Positions 9,445 through 16,583 of a stretch of 64,000 nucleotides of DNA are shown here, piece after piece (within the stretch, counting starts at the first letter, position 1; every line of letters starts with the position of its first letter). The stretch is from Dysgonomonadaceae bacterium zrk40. GTDB taxonomy: Bacteria > Bacteroidota > Bacteroidia > Bacteroidales > Dysgonomonadaceae. Made by a program: the position numbers and the translations under genes. The notes beneath the pieces were generated by a model, which searched no databases, had not been told where the DNA came from, and worked only from the letters and a program-made list of their open reading frames with translations. Where the stretch lies: the NCBI GenBank assembly GCA_016916535.1, contig CP070276.1, positions 1,488,001 to 1,552,000 on the forward strand, in the 5' to 3' direction.

Positions 9445-10851
9445 TTAACTGTTGTAAAGGGTGGATGCCTTGTCAATGGCACGCTTCAGGGCTCCCAGCT
9501 TACTGTTCACCTCACGCAGTTCATACTCATCACTGCTCTGGGAGACGACACCGGCACCGGCCTGGTACCATAGCTCGTTGTTGCGACTCACGAAGGTGCG
9601 GATAGTGATCGCCTGGTTGATATCACCATTGAGTCCGATGAAACCGATGCAGCCACCGTAGGCACCGCGGTTGTGCGACTCTATCTCGGAGATCAGCTGC
9701 ATGGCCCTCACCTTTGGGGCACCCGAGAGGGTCCCGGCCGGGAAGGTGTCGATGAAAGCTTTGAGAGGATCGGCCGTGACGTTGAGGGTGCCGGTGACAC
9801 GTGACACCAAATGGATTACGTGCGAATAGAACTGTGGCTCCTTGAAAAAGGCCACCTCCACATCGTGCGCATTACGGCTCAAGTCGTTTCGTGCCAGGTC
9901 GACAAGCATCACATGTTCCGCGTTCTCCTTCGGGTCGTTCAGCAGGAACTCCACCGCTTTCATATCCTCCTGGTTGTCACCGGACCGTTTCGTTGTTCCC
10001 GCGATAGGGTCGATGCTGATCTGCCGGCCGCTGATTTTACAGTGGGTCTCGGGCGAGGAACCGAAGATACGGAATCCTCCGAAGTCGAAATAGAAGAGGT
10101 AGGGCGACGGGTTGATGGAGCGCAGTGCACGGTAGACTTTGAAGTCATCTCCCGTGAAGGGCTGTATGAAGCGGCGGGAAAGCACGATCTGGAAGACATC
10201 ACCCCGCAGGCAGTGCTGCACCCCACGGCGTACATACTCCTTGTACTCTTCATCGGTGATGGTGCTTCTCTCCTCTCCCTCGGGGAAGAAGTTGTAGGTT
10301 GCAAAGTTGCGCTGGTTGATGAGTGATTCCACCTTCACCATGTTGCTCACCTCCTGCTCGCCCTGCAATTCCAGCAGATGGATCTCATCGGTGAAGTGGT
10401 TGAACACCAGGAGGTACTTGAAGAGAATGTAGAGCATGTCGGGGGCATCGTTGCGCTCCTCCCTGCTTTCACGGATGGCGATCTGCTCGGTGTACTTCAC
10501 ACAGTTGAAGGTGGTGTACCCGAAGAGGCCACACTGGTTCAGCTCATCGCCATCCACCTCGAAGCGAGAGATGAAGCGGTTGAGCGCATCGGAGATGGTA
10601 AAGGTATCCGAGAGGTTCTCTTGCTCCTCCGTGCCATCGGGGAATAGTGAAGTGCAAACGGCACGGTTCACCTCGATGCGGGCAATCGGTTTCAGGCCAA
10701 GATAGGAGATGCTATTCTGTCCGGCATGAAAGTCAGAACTCTCCAACAGGGCCGACTGGGGAAAGCTGTCCCTCACCTTGAGATAGACGCTCACCGGAGT
10801 ATGAAGATCACCCATCAGCGTTTTTCGGTTAGTAGTATATTTGTATTGCAT
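9445..10851 (-). CDS. trpE: Anthranilate synthase component I
   Basis: 468 residues from MQYKYTTNRK; the upstream open frame runs back into trpB and is not used. It converts chorismate to anthranilate. LLES at residues 35-38 matches the motif that binds tryptophan for feedback inhibition. The chorismate-binding core includes DPIAGTTKRS, LVDLARNDLSR, GTLSGAPKVRAM and GAYGGCIGFIG. Second gene of the operon. Activity is thus probably controlled by both Trp inhibition and leader attenuation. Confidence 0.97.
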   Translation of the reverse strand: MQYKYTTNRKTLMGDLHTPVSVYLKVRDSFPQSALLESSDFHAGQNSISYLGLKPIARIEVNRAVCTSLFPDGTEEQENLSDTFTISDALNRFISRFEVDGDELNQCGLFGYTTFNCVKYTEQIAIRESREERNDAPDMLYILFKYLLVFNHFTDEIHLLELQGEQEVSNMVKVESLINQRNFATYNFFPEGEERSTITDEEYKEYVRRGVQHCLRGDVFQIVLSRRFIQPFTGDDFKVYRALRSINPSPYLFYFDFGGFRIFGSSPETHCKISGRQISIDPIAGTTKRSGDNQEDMKAVEFLLNDPKENAEHVMLVDLARNDLSRNAHDVEVAFFKEPQFYSHVIHLVSRVTGTLNVTADPLKAFIDTFPAGTLSGAPKVRAMQLISEIESHNRGAYGGCIGFIGLNGDINQAITIRTFVSRNNELWYQAGAGVVSQSSDEYELREVNSKLGALKRAIDKASTLYNS

Positions 10852-10879
10852 AGGATTTGTTTTTTTAGCTGTCAGTTCA

Positions 10880-12073
10880 TTAAAAATCATACTTGTCTTC
10901 ATACTTGAAGTAGGTCTCCAGATCCTTGTCACCGCGACCGGAGAGGGTGAGTACCACCAACTCACCGGGAGCGAAAGTCACCTTCTCCAATGCAGCCAGC
11001 GCGTGAGCTGACTCCAACGCGGGGATGATTCCCTCACGGTGGGTAAGTTCATAGGCAGCACGAAGCGCCTCATCGTCTGTAATGGCCACCACCTGAGCCC
11101 GTCCTGTCTCAACCAAGTGGGCATGGATGGGTCCGATGCCTGGATAATCCAGCCCCGCAGAGACAGAATAGGGCTCGGTAATCTGTCCGTCTTCCGTCTG
11201 CATCAGCAGTGTGCGGCAGCCGTGCAGTACACCCACACTCCCGAGATGGATGGTGGCGGCCGACTCACCGCTATCCACCCCTTTGCCGCCCGCTTCGGCC
11301 AGCAAGATCTGCACCTTCTCGTTGTCGAGGTACTCATAAATGGTTCCGGCGGCGTTGCTGCCTCCACCCACGCAAGCCACCAGCCGGTCGGGATAATCAC
11401 GCCCCTCCTTCTCCAGCAACTGCAATTTGATTTCCTTGCTGATCACAGACTGCAGACGGGCCACCAGATCAGGATAGGGATGAGGGCCGACGGTGGAGCC
11501 GATGATGTAGTGGGTGTCGGATGGATTGCTGCACCAGTCGCGAATCGCCTCGTTGGTAGCATCTTTCAGTGTCATGTTGCCCGAGGTGACCGGCACCACC
11601 GTGGCTCCCATCATTTCCATCTTTTTCACGTTCATTTGTTGCCGTTCCACATCGGTCTTCCCCATGTAGACGGTACAGGGCATCTGCATCAGGGCACAAA
11701 CGGTAGCGGTGGCCACGCCGTGCTGACCGGCACCAGTCTCTGCGATGATCCGCGTCTTGCCCATCTCGCGAGCGATCAGGATCTGCCCAATGGTGTTGTT
11801 AATCTTGTGCGCACCGGTATGATTGAGATCCTCCCGCTTCAGGTAGATCTTCGCCCCGAAACGTTCTGACAGCTGGTGGGAGTAGTAGAGCGGTGAAGGG
11901 CGTCCCACATAGTCGCGCAACAACTGATCGAAATCCTTTCGGAAGCGCTCACTCTCCATGATTCTAAGGTAGGCTTCGCGCAGATCAGTTACGCACCGGT
12001 GCAGGATCTCGGGGATATAGGCACCCCCAAACTGACCATAGTATCCATTCTCATTGACGTTGAATTGCTGCAT
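10880..12073 (-). CDS. trpB: Tryptophan synthase beta subunit
   Basis: 397 residues, the usual length of the TrpB1 type that partners TrpA. It condenses indole with serine using PLP. NHTGAHKINN holds the PLP lysine, GGGSNAAG binds the phosphate, and the start GYYGQFGGAYIPE is typical. It is the promoter-proximal gene in the order trpBEGDCFA, known in Bacteroidota. A transcription-attenuation leader (12125-12245) lies directly upstream. Confidence 0.97.
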   Translation of the reverse strand: MQQFNVNENGYYGQFGGAYIPEILHRCVTDLREAYLRIMESERFRKDFDQLLRDYVGRPSPLYYSHQLSERFGAKIYLKREDLNHTGAHKINNTIGQILIAREMGKTRIIAETGAGQHGVATATVCALMQMPCTVYMGKTDVERQQMNVKKMEMMGATVVPVTSGNMTLKDATNEAIRDWCSNPSDTHYIIGSTVGPHPYPDLVARLQSVISKEIKLQLLEKEGRDYPDRLVACVGGGSNAAGTIYEYLDNEKVQILLAEAGGKGVDSGESAATIHLGSVGVLHGCRTLLMQTEDGQITEPYSVSAGLDYPGIGPIHAHLVETGRAQVVAITDDEALRAAYELTHREGIIPALESAHALAALEKVTFAPGELVVLTLSGRGDKDLETYFKYEDKYDF

Positions 12074-12124
12074 AATCTTATGATGTTTATCTCTTTTAAT
12101 TCGATACCCCTGTTTCTAAAACTG

Positions 12125-12158
12125 AAAAAGCCCGTCGCAGGATTGCGACAGGCTTTTT
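12125..12158 (-). terminator. trp operon attenuator terminator
   Basis: On the minus strand a 15-bp stem (one G-U pair) with a 4-nt loop is followed by five U within the 3' arm; the GC-rich core pairs GTCGCA with TGCGAC. It lies between the leader peptide and trpB, so it acts inside the transcript. A competing structure is visible: the leader segment at 12198-12207 (GTCGTAAGGA) can pair with the terminator loop and 3' arm at 12134-12142 (TCCTGCGAC), about 9 bp with one bulge. In turn CTTAC (12218-12222), just after the Trp codons, can pair with GTAAG (12200-12204). This is the layout expected of ribosome-mediated attenuation. Confidence 0.85.
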
Positions 12159-12200
12159 TATAATTTTTAGTGATGAACTATAAATGCACGATGCTACTCC

Positions 12201-12245
12201 TTACGACCTTGTGAGTTGTAAGCAGCGCCACCAATATCCGTTCAT
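12201..12245 (-). CDS. trpL: trp operon leader peptide with tandem Trp codons
   Basis: A 14-codon frame, MNGYWWRCLQLTRS then TAA, with two adjacent UGG codons (12228-12233). It is about 45 nt upstream of the attenuator terminator and 130 nt upstream of trpB. A ribosome stalled at the Trp codons would cover the segment CGCTGCTTAC and free GTCGTAAGGA to disrupt the terminator. A ribosome that finishes at the UAA, which lies inside GTCGTAAGGA, would let the terminator form. A plausible promoter element (TATTTCTTTG, 12279-12288) lies about 35 nt upstream. It is short, so the call rests on the WW pair plus the RNA structures. Confidence 0.8.
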   Translation of the reverse strand: MNGYWWRCLQLTRS

Positions 12246-12332
12246 TAATAAATTTGTCATAATTCTTTCAATTGTCTGCAAAGAAATAGTATTTGAAATA
12301 AATTTGCAACTCTTTCTCTGTTTTTAACACAA

Positions 12333-12551
12333 TTATTTTCGATTAAGATCCGAATGATTCTCCTTTGTTCTTTCATTTTTACTTCTTCCATATCGTCCGA
12401 TACCGAAGCCGTATAAAAATGCACCAACTGAAAATCCGACCAACAGAAAGAAAATATACCTGTTCCATACAGATTTGGGGTTGAAATAAAGTACGATTGC
12501 ACCTACCAACCAAACGAGAATGGACAATATGAGTACTTTCCTGTTGATCAT
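12333..12551 (-). CDS. Small two-helix membrane protein
   Basis: 72 residues with two hydrophobic segments (about 6-23 and 33-50) and a basic hydrophilic tail. Family not recognised. The start overlaps the stop of the upstream metal-binding chaperone gene by 4 nt, which supports a real, co-translated gene and a possible link to metal handling at the membrane. It ends just upstream of the trp leader promoter region. Confidence 0.55.
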   Translation of the reverse strand: MINRKVLILSILVWLVGAIVLYFNPKSVWNRYIFFLLVGFSVGAFLYGFGIGRYGRSKNERTKENHSDLNRK

Positions 12552-12757
12552 ATTTCTTCCGCTTCAAAACCGGTACGTTTGATGGTTTTGACGATATCTC
12601 CCGCATCCAGCAGCTCTGTCTCCACTGTCAATATTTTATTGGGGTTGTCTATATCAACTCTCCACGACTGAATACCCTCTTTCCTGTCGAGAAAAGGAGT
12701 CACCTTAGCCAGGCAATTGCTGCAATTGATATTTGTTTTAAACTGTATCGTTTTCAT
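12548..12757 (-). CDS. Heavy-metal-associated (HMA) domain protein, copper-chaperone-like
   Basis: 69 residues from MKTIQFKTNINC; an in-frame ATG four codons upstream (12769) is an alternative. It has the beta-alpha-beta-beta-alpha-beta pattern of an HMA domain with the metal-binding CxxC as NCSNC (Cys12, Cys15). Such proteins carry Cu(I) or other soft metals to P-type ATPases. The CopA-type ATPase here is 4 kb away in its own unit, so partnership is only a guess. Overlaps the small membrane protein gene by 4 nt. Confidence 0.75.
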   Translation of the reverse strand: MKTIQFKTNINCSNCLAKVTPFLDRKEGIQSWRVDIDNPNKILTVETELLDAGDIVKTIKRTGFEAEEI

Positions 12758-12914
12758 AATTCTTTTCATTCATTCATCTGCTGGTTGAAGGTTGTTGGAT
12801 AACTGTTGCAACCGGCCTTTCATTAATTACAAATTTCAGGCTGTTTTGTTCATTTTAAGAATCTCCGAAATTGAACATAGCAAGGGAATAAGTGACCCAA
12901 CAGTGATAAATATT

Positions 12915-12928
12915 GGAAGATATCTTCC
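12915..12928. promoter_or_regulatory. 14-bp perfect palindrome upstream of the ADP-ribosylglycohydrolase gene
   Basis: GGAAGATATCTTCC is perfectly self-complementary and lies 62 nt before the ATG at 12990. It could be an operator for a dimeric regulator. Only the symmetry and position support this. Confidence 0.35.
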
Positions 12929-12989
12929 TGACGATCAATTATTTTTTTTAATTTTACAGGTGAATACAAAAGCCTTTCAATTAGATCAT

Positions 12990-14564
12990 ATGCTTGGAGC
13001 GATTCTTGGCGATATCGTGGGAAGCACCTACGAGTTTGCCAACACCAAAGATTACAATTTTGACCTTTTTCCTGCCGGAAGTATTTATACAGATGACACC
13101 GTGCTGACTGTTGCCGTGGCAGATGCTATTTTGAATAAATGCGATTACGGAGAAACGATTCGCAAATGGGCGCTTCGTTACCCACATCCCAAAGGCGCTT
13201 ACGGCAGTTCTTTCACACGTTGGATGCACGCAGATGAGATCAAGCCCTATGGCAGCTACGGCAATGGCTCGGCCATGCGTGTTAGCCCCGTAGGGTGGTT
13301 ATTTGATACGGAGCAGGTTGTGCTCGACGAGGCACGCAAGAGTGCTGCATGCACCCACAATCATCCCGAAGGTATCAAGGGAGCTCAGGCCACGGCTATC
13401 GCTCTCTATTTTGCCCGGAAAGGGAAAGAGAAACTGTTTATCAGGCAGTACATCGCTGCTGAATTCGGATACGATTTGCATAAAACGGTGGATGAGATCC
13501 GTAAGACATACCTCTATAATGAATCATGTCAGGGCACTGTGCCTGAAGCATTGATCTGCTTTTTAGAGAGTGATTCGTTTGAAGATGCCATACGAAAGGC
13601 GATCTCCATAGGAGGTGACAGCGATACCATCGGAGCAATCACAGGTGCCATTGCAGAAGCGTTCTATGATATCCCTGTTGAGTTGGCGAATAAAGCCAGG
13701 AGTTATTTGCCCAATGATATGCTGGATACCCTGAAACTATTTGGTGAGAAGGCGCATCCAATGGCGATAGATCTGAATGACGACACCAAGCAGTTACGTG
13801 AACGCTTTCGGAAACTGAAAAAGATATTTTCGGAGCTTTTCATGCAAAAGCAAAACATGTTGTTGCACGAACAACCGCTTTTAACAGCACTTTATCTGCA
13901 AAAAATCGGATCCATACAGTATAAATCCTATTGCCTGGAGGTGGAACTGGCACAACTGAAACAGCGGCTATCGCTGTTGCAGATTTTTGTTAACCGGAAT
14001 GAAAAACCAGATTTGAATGCGGTTGACAAAGAAATTGAAATTCGATTTTCTGAGTATCAACAAAAAATTGAATTCGACGCCAAACAACTGGCAGCTGCAC
14101 GTGATTTTTTGAAGGGATCGTTTCTTTCACCCGAAGAATCGAAGAGAATTAAAGAGGTCTACTATATCATTGTCAAACGTTTACACCCTGACATCAATCC
14201 CGATTCGGACGAAAGAATGAATGAGCTTTTTGTAAAAGCACAAACAGCTTACGAGTTGAGTGATCTGCCCACACTGCAACAAATTCTTGTTCTGCTCGAT
14301 AATAAAGAATCAGATCTTGAGGTTTTATTACCTGATCTGCAAATCAATGTAAACCGGCTGGCAGAAAACATCAGCACACTGGAGCATCAGATTGAACAGC
14401 TGTATCAATCATTTCCGTTTATTTACGAGGAAAAGTTACGGGACGAAGAATGGGTGAAGAACGAATGTGAAGAAATGAGCATAAAGATTGATACGATAAA
14501 ACAGGAAATTGAAAAATACAAAAAATACATCACATTGTTGGAAGAATGGAAACCGGTATCGTAA
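12990..14564 (+). CDS. ADP-ribosylglycohydrolase fused to a J-like domain and coiled coil
   Basis: 524 residues from MLGAILGDIVGSTYEF, the conserved N-terminus of the DraG/ARH fold; the frame is open 66 codons further but that part looks non-coding. Residues 1 to about 260 carry the metal-binding motifs DDT (35-37) and GGDSDT (Asp210, Asp212, Thr213), so hydrolysis of ADP-ribose linkages is likely. The C-terminal half is mostly charged helix. Residues about 385-430 resemble J-domain helices II and III with an HPD tripeptide (399-401), and the last 90 residues look coiled coil. The usual helix I of a J domain is unclear. The stop overlaps the HIRAN gene by 19 nt. Base composition is richer in A+T than the flanking genes, which hints at acquisition by transfer. 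Confidence 0.82.
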   Translation: MLGAILGDIVGSTYEFANTKDYNFDLFPAGSIYTDDTVLTVAVADAILNKCDYGETIRKWALRYPHPKGAYGSSFTRWMHADEIKPYGSYGNGSAMRVSPVGWLFDTEQVVLDEARKSAACTHNHPEGIKGAQATAIALYFARKGKEKLFIRQYIAAEFGYDLHKTVDEIRKTYLYNESCQGTVPEALICFLESDSFEDAIRKAISIGGDSDTIGAITGAIAEAFYDIPVELANKARSYLPNDMLDTLKLFGEKAHPMAIDLNDDTKQLRERFRKLKKIFSELFMQKQNMLLHEQPLLTALYLQKIGSIQYKSYCLEVELAQLKQRLSLLQIFVNRNEKPDLNAVDKEIEIRFSEYQQKIEFDAKQLAAARDFLKGSFLSPEESKRIKEVYYIIVKRLHPDINPDSDERMNELFVKAQTAYELSDLPTLQQILVLLDNKESDLEVLLPDLQINVNRLAENISTLEHQIEQLYQSFPFIYEEKLRDEEWVKNECEEMSIKIDTIKQEIEKYKKYITLLEEWKPVS

Positions 14565-14935
14565 AACTTACACCCGAATTGCTCGCACTTATCGGCACAG
14601 GCGGTGTGAAAGCCATTGCGCCATTTACACGCGAGATATTTTTACTGAATATCGTTGTCGCGGGAACAACATTCTGCGAACAAATGAATGAGCTGGAGCC
14701 GGATCTCGTCCCCGGGAGCGTACTGAAAATGATTCGACATCCCAAAAACGAATATGATGAACTTGCCATCGGCATCTATATCAACGACAATCGCATCGGA
14801 TGGGTTCCACAGGAGTTCAATGAAGTCATTTCCCGCCTGATGGATGCGGGAAAAGCATTTTTTTGCCGTGTAGAAAATACAAGACGAATAAACAAATGGC
14901 TGAAAATCGACGTTAAAATTTATATGGTTGAATAA
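14546..14935 (+). CDS. HIRAN-domain protein
   Basis: 129 residues. The segment from about 55 to 110 (VLKMIRHPKNEYDELAIGIY, then IGWVPQEFNEVISRLMDAG) matches the HIRAN pattern N-x-Y/D-x-x-AI ... IGY/WVP. HIRAN domains bind 3' DNA ends or unusual DNA and occur in HLTF-type remodelers and in free-standing bacterial proteins near nucleic-acid-processing genes. There is no other domain. It overlaps the upstream ADP-ribosylglycohydrolase-J gene by 19 nt, so the two are probably translated together. Confidence 0.78.
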   Translation: METGIVKLTPELLALIGTGGVKAIAPFTREIFLLNIVVAGTTFCEQMNELEPDLVPGSVLKMIRHPKNEYDELAIGIYINDNRIGWVPQEFNEVISRLMDAGKAFFCRVENTRRINKWLKIDVKIYMVE

Positions 14936-14966
14936 AAAACAGGAAGAACTAAATCATTTGTATCGC

Positions 14967-15383
14967 ATGAAAAAGTTATTTTTTTTATTCGCTGTCGTAT
15001 CATTCCTGGCAGCCTGCTCTGGTCCAAAGGGGATGGTCAAAATTGAACCGAATGGAAGAGAAGCGGCAGAGGAAGATTCTGTTGCATATGAACTGATTGT
15101 CTTCGATACAGGATTTGAGACCTGGTACTTGCTTCAAAACTCTCCGGCCAGATACCGCTCCCAACAGTATTATGAGAACTGGAACAGGCAGTATGTGTCA
15201 GAATGGAATCATCTGGCAACGCAGTCCAGCAGAAGATCATTTTTTCAGACCATTATGGGATATGAACCAGGTGTGGATTATGGATTTGAGCTGAATCACA
15301 AGCTGTTCTACTATTTCCAGTATGTTGAGCATGTGCTGCGGATACCTATTCTGCCTAACCCCCCTGTAGGGGTGGTTTATTAG
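14967..15383 (+). CDS. DUF6146-type lipoprotein
   Basis: 138 residues from MKKLFFLFAVV, chosen because it gives a clean lipoprotein signal (LAAC, lipid Cys17); an earlier in-frame ATG at 14928 lies inside the HIRAN gene. The conserved core (YELIVFDTGFETWYL, YYENWNRQYVSEWN) fits the DUF6146 family of Bacteroidota. The family has no known function. It follows the HIRAN gene by 31 nt and may share its transcript, though the role could be independent. Confidence 0.75.
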   Translation: MKKLFFLFAVVSFLAACSGPKGMVKIEPNGREAAEEDSVAYELIVFDTGFETWYLLQNSPARYRSQQYYENWNRQYVSEWNHLATQSSRRSFFQTIMGYEPGVDYGFELNHKLFYYFQYVEHVLRIPILPNPPVGVVY

Positions 15384-15462
15384 TTTACTGGTTAAAAATG
15401 CAACTTGTCGGTCGAAGTGAAATAACATTATCCCGTTTGATAGATAATAACTATTTTTGGCT

Positions 15463-16560
15463 ATGATTCAAACAGACAGGGAACATACTTCTTTGAAAAA
15501 ATCCAATAAGCAAAAATGGATACGCCTGATTGTTGTTGGCGGTATACTACTGGCAGTCATCTTTATCTTCAGCCGAAGCCCTATGCTTTCCGAGGCATAT
15601 ATGCGAAACGATTACCCCGCCATTGCGACACTCTTCTCCTTTATCTCAGGCATTTTTCCTTTTTCACTATACGACCTTTTTATCGTGGCGGCATTGATAT
15701 GGCTCACCGGTATGATCCTGCGGGTTATATTGCGTAAAATCACCCTCTCAACTTTCCTTTATTCAATGCTTAGATTCACGTTGATCGTTGTCGCCTGGTT
15801 CTATCTTGGTTGGGGAGTGGCCTACTTCCGGGGGGACTTCTACGCAAGAAGCGAAGTGACGAAAGCTACTTTCGACCGGGAGAAACTGATGAGGCTCACA
15901 GAGACAATCATTGAACAGGCTAATTACAACTACCTCGATTGCCGTTCGATGGACAAGGAGAAGGTACACCTGGAGATTGAACAATCGTATGCCGCTCTGC
16001 AGGACCCACTCCGCCTCTCCTATCCGAACGGTAAACGAAGGATGAAACCGATGCTCTTCGAACCAATCTATAGCGGAATGGGGGTATCAGGCTATTTCGG
16101 TCCCTTCTTCAACGAAATACACGTGAACCATTTCGGACTCCCTTTCACATACCCCTTCACGCTGGCACACGAGATGTCGCACCAGTTCGGCATCGCTGCC
16201 GAGTCGGAAGCAAACCTCTATGGCTTTGCAGCCTGCGTAAACAGCAACCACCCGATGGTACGCTACAGCGGTTACGCCTCACTACTGGGTTACCTGTTAG
16301 GCGATGCACGACGGTTGCTGCCCGATGTATATGATTCACTGGTACAATCAATACGTCCGGAGGTCCTTGCCGATCTGCAACGAAACAGTGCACACTGGAT
16401 GGCAGCAAGGAACAGCATCCTCTCCGGTGCACAGAACTGGATGTACGATGCCTACCTGAAGACCAACCGGGTGAGCTCGGGACGTGAAAATTACTCCGAG
16501 GTTGTAGGACTGCTGCTATCTTGTGATTTTGAACAAATCATCACTCAGAATGGTGAATAA
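15463..16560 (+). CDS. DUF3810 family membrane protein with HExxH motif
   Basis: 365 residues from the ATG; a TTG two codons upstream is less likely. Three predicted membrane helices in the first 130 residues (about 24-42, 60-90 and 100-120) are followed by an extracytoplasmic domain. That domain contains LAHEMSHQFG (His236, Glu237, His240) and then AESEANLYG, which resembles the HExxH...E zinc site of gluzincin peptidases. DUF3810 proteins are common in Bacteroidota and Firmicutes but uncharacterised; peptidase activity is inference from the motif. Confidence 0.82.
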   Translation: MIQTDREHTSLKKSNKQKWIRLIVVGGILLAVIFIFSRSPMLSEAYMRNDYPAIATLFSFISGIFPFSLYDLFIVAALIWLTGMILRVILRKITLSTFLYSMLRFTLIVVAWFYLGWGVAYFRGDFYARSEVTKATFDREKLMRLTETIIEQANYNYLDCRSMDKEKVHLEIEQSYAALQDPLRLSYPNGKRRMKPMLFEPIYSGMGVSGYFGPFFNEIHVNHFGLPFTYPFTLAHEMSHQFGIAAESEANLYGFAACVNSNHPMVRYSGYASLLGYLLGDARRLLPDVYDSLVQSIRPEVLADLQRNSAHWMAARNSILSGAQNWMYDAYLKTNRVSSGRENYSEVVGLLLSCDFEQIITQNGE

Positions 16561-16583
16561 CAGGATTGTTTAAACAAATCTGC

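Noticed and set aside
11039-11869. 276-codon open frame antisense to trpB
   Set aside because: Shadow of trpB; no recognisable domain and no start context.
12257-12502. 81-codon open frame near the trp leader
   Set aside because: It overlaps the better-supported small membrane protein in another frame and runs into the trp promoter region.
12792-12989. N-terminal 66-codon extension of the ADP-ribosylglycohydrolase frame
   Set aside because: The ARH fold begins exactly at MLGAILGDIVG; the extension covers a palindrome and promoter-like DNA and has no domain similarity.
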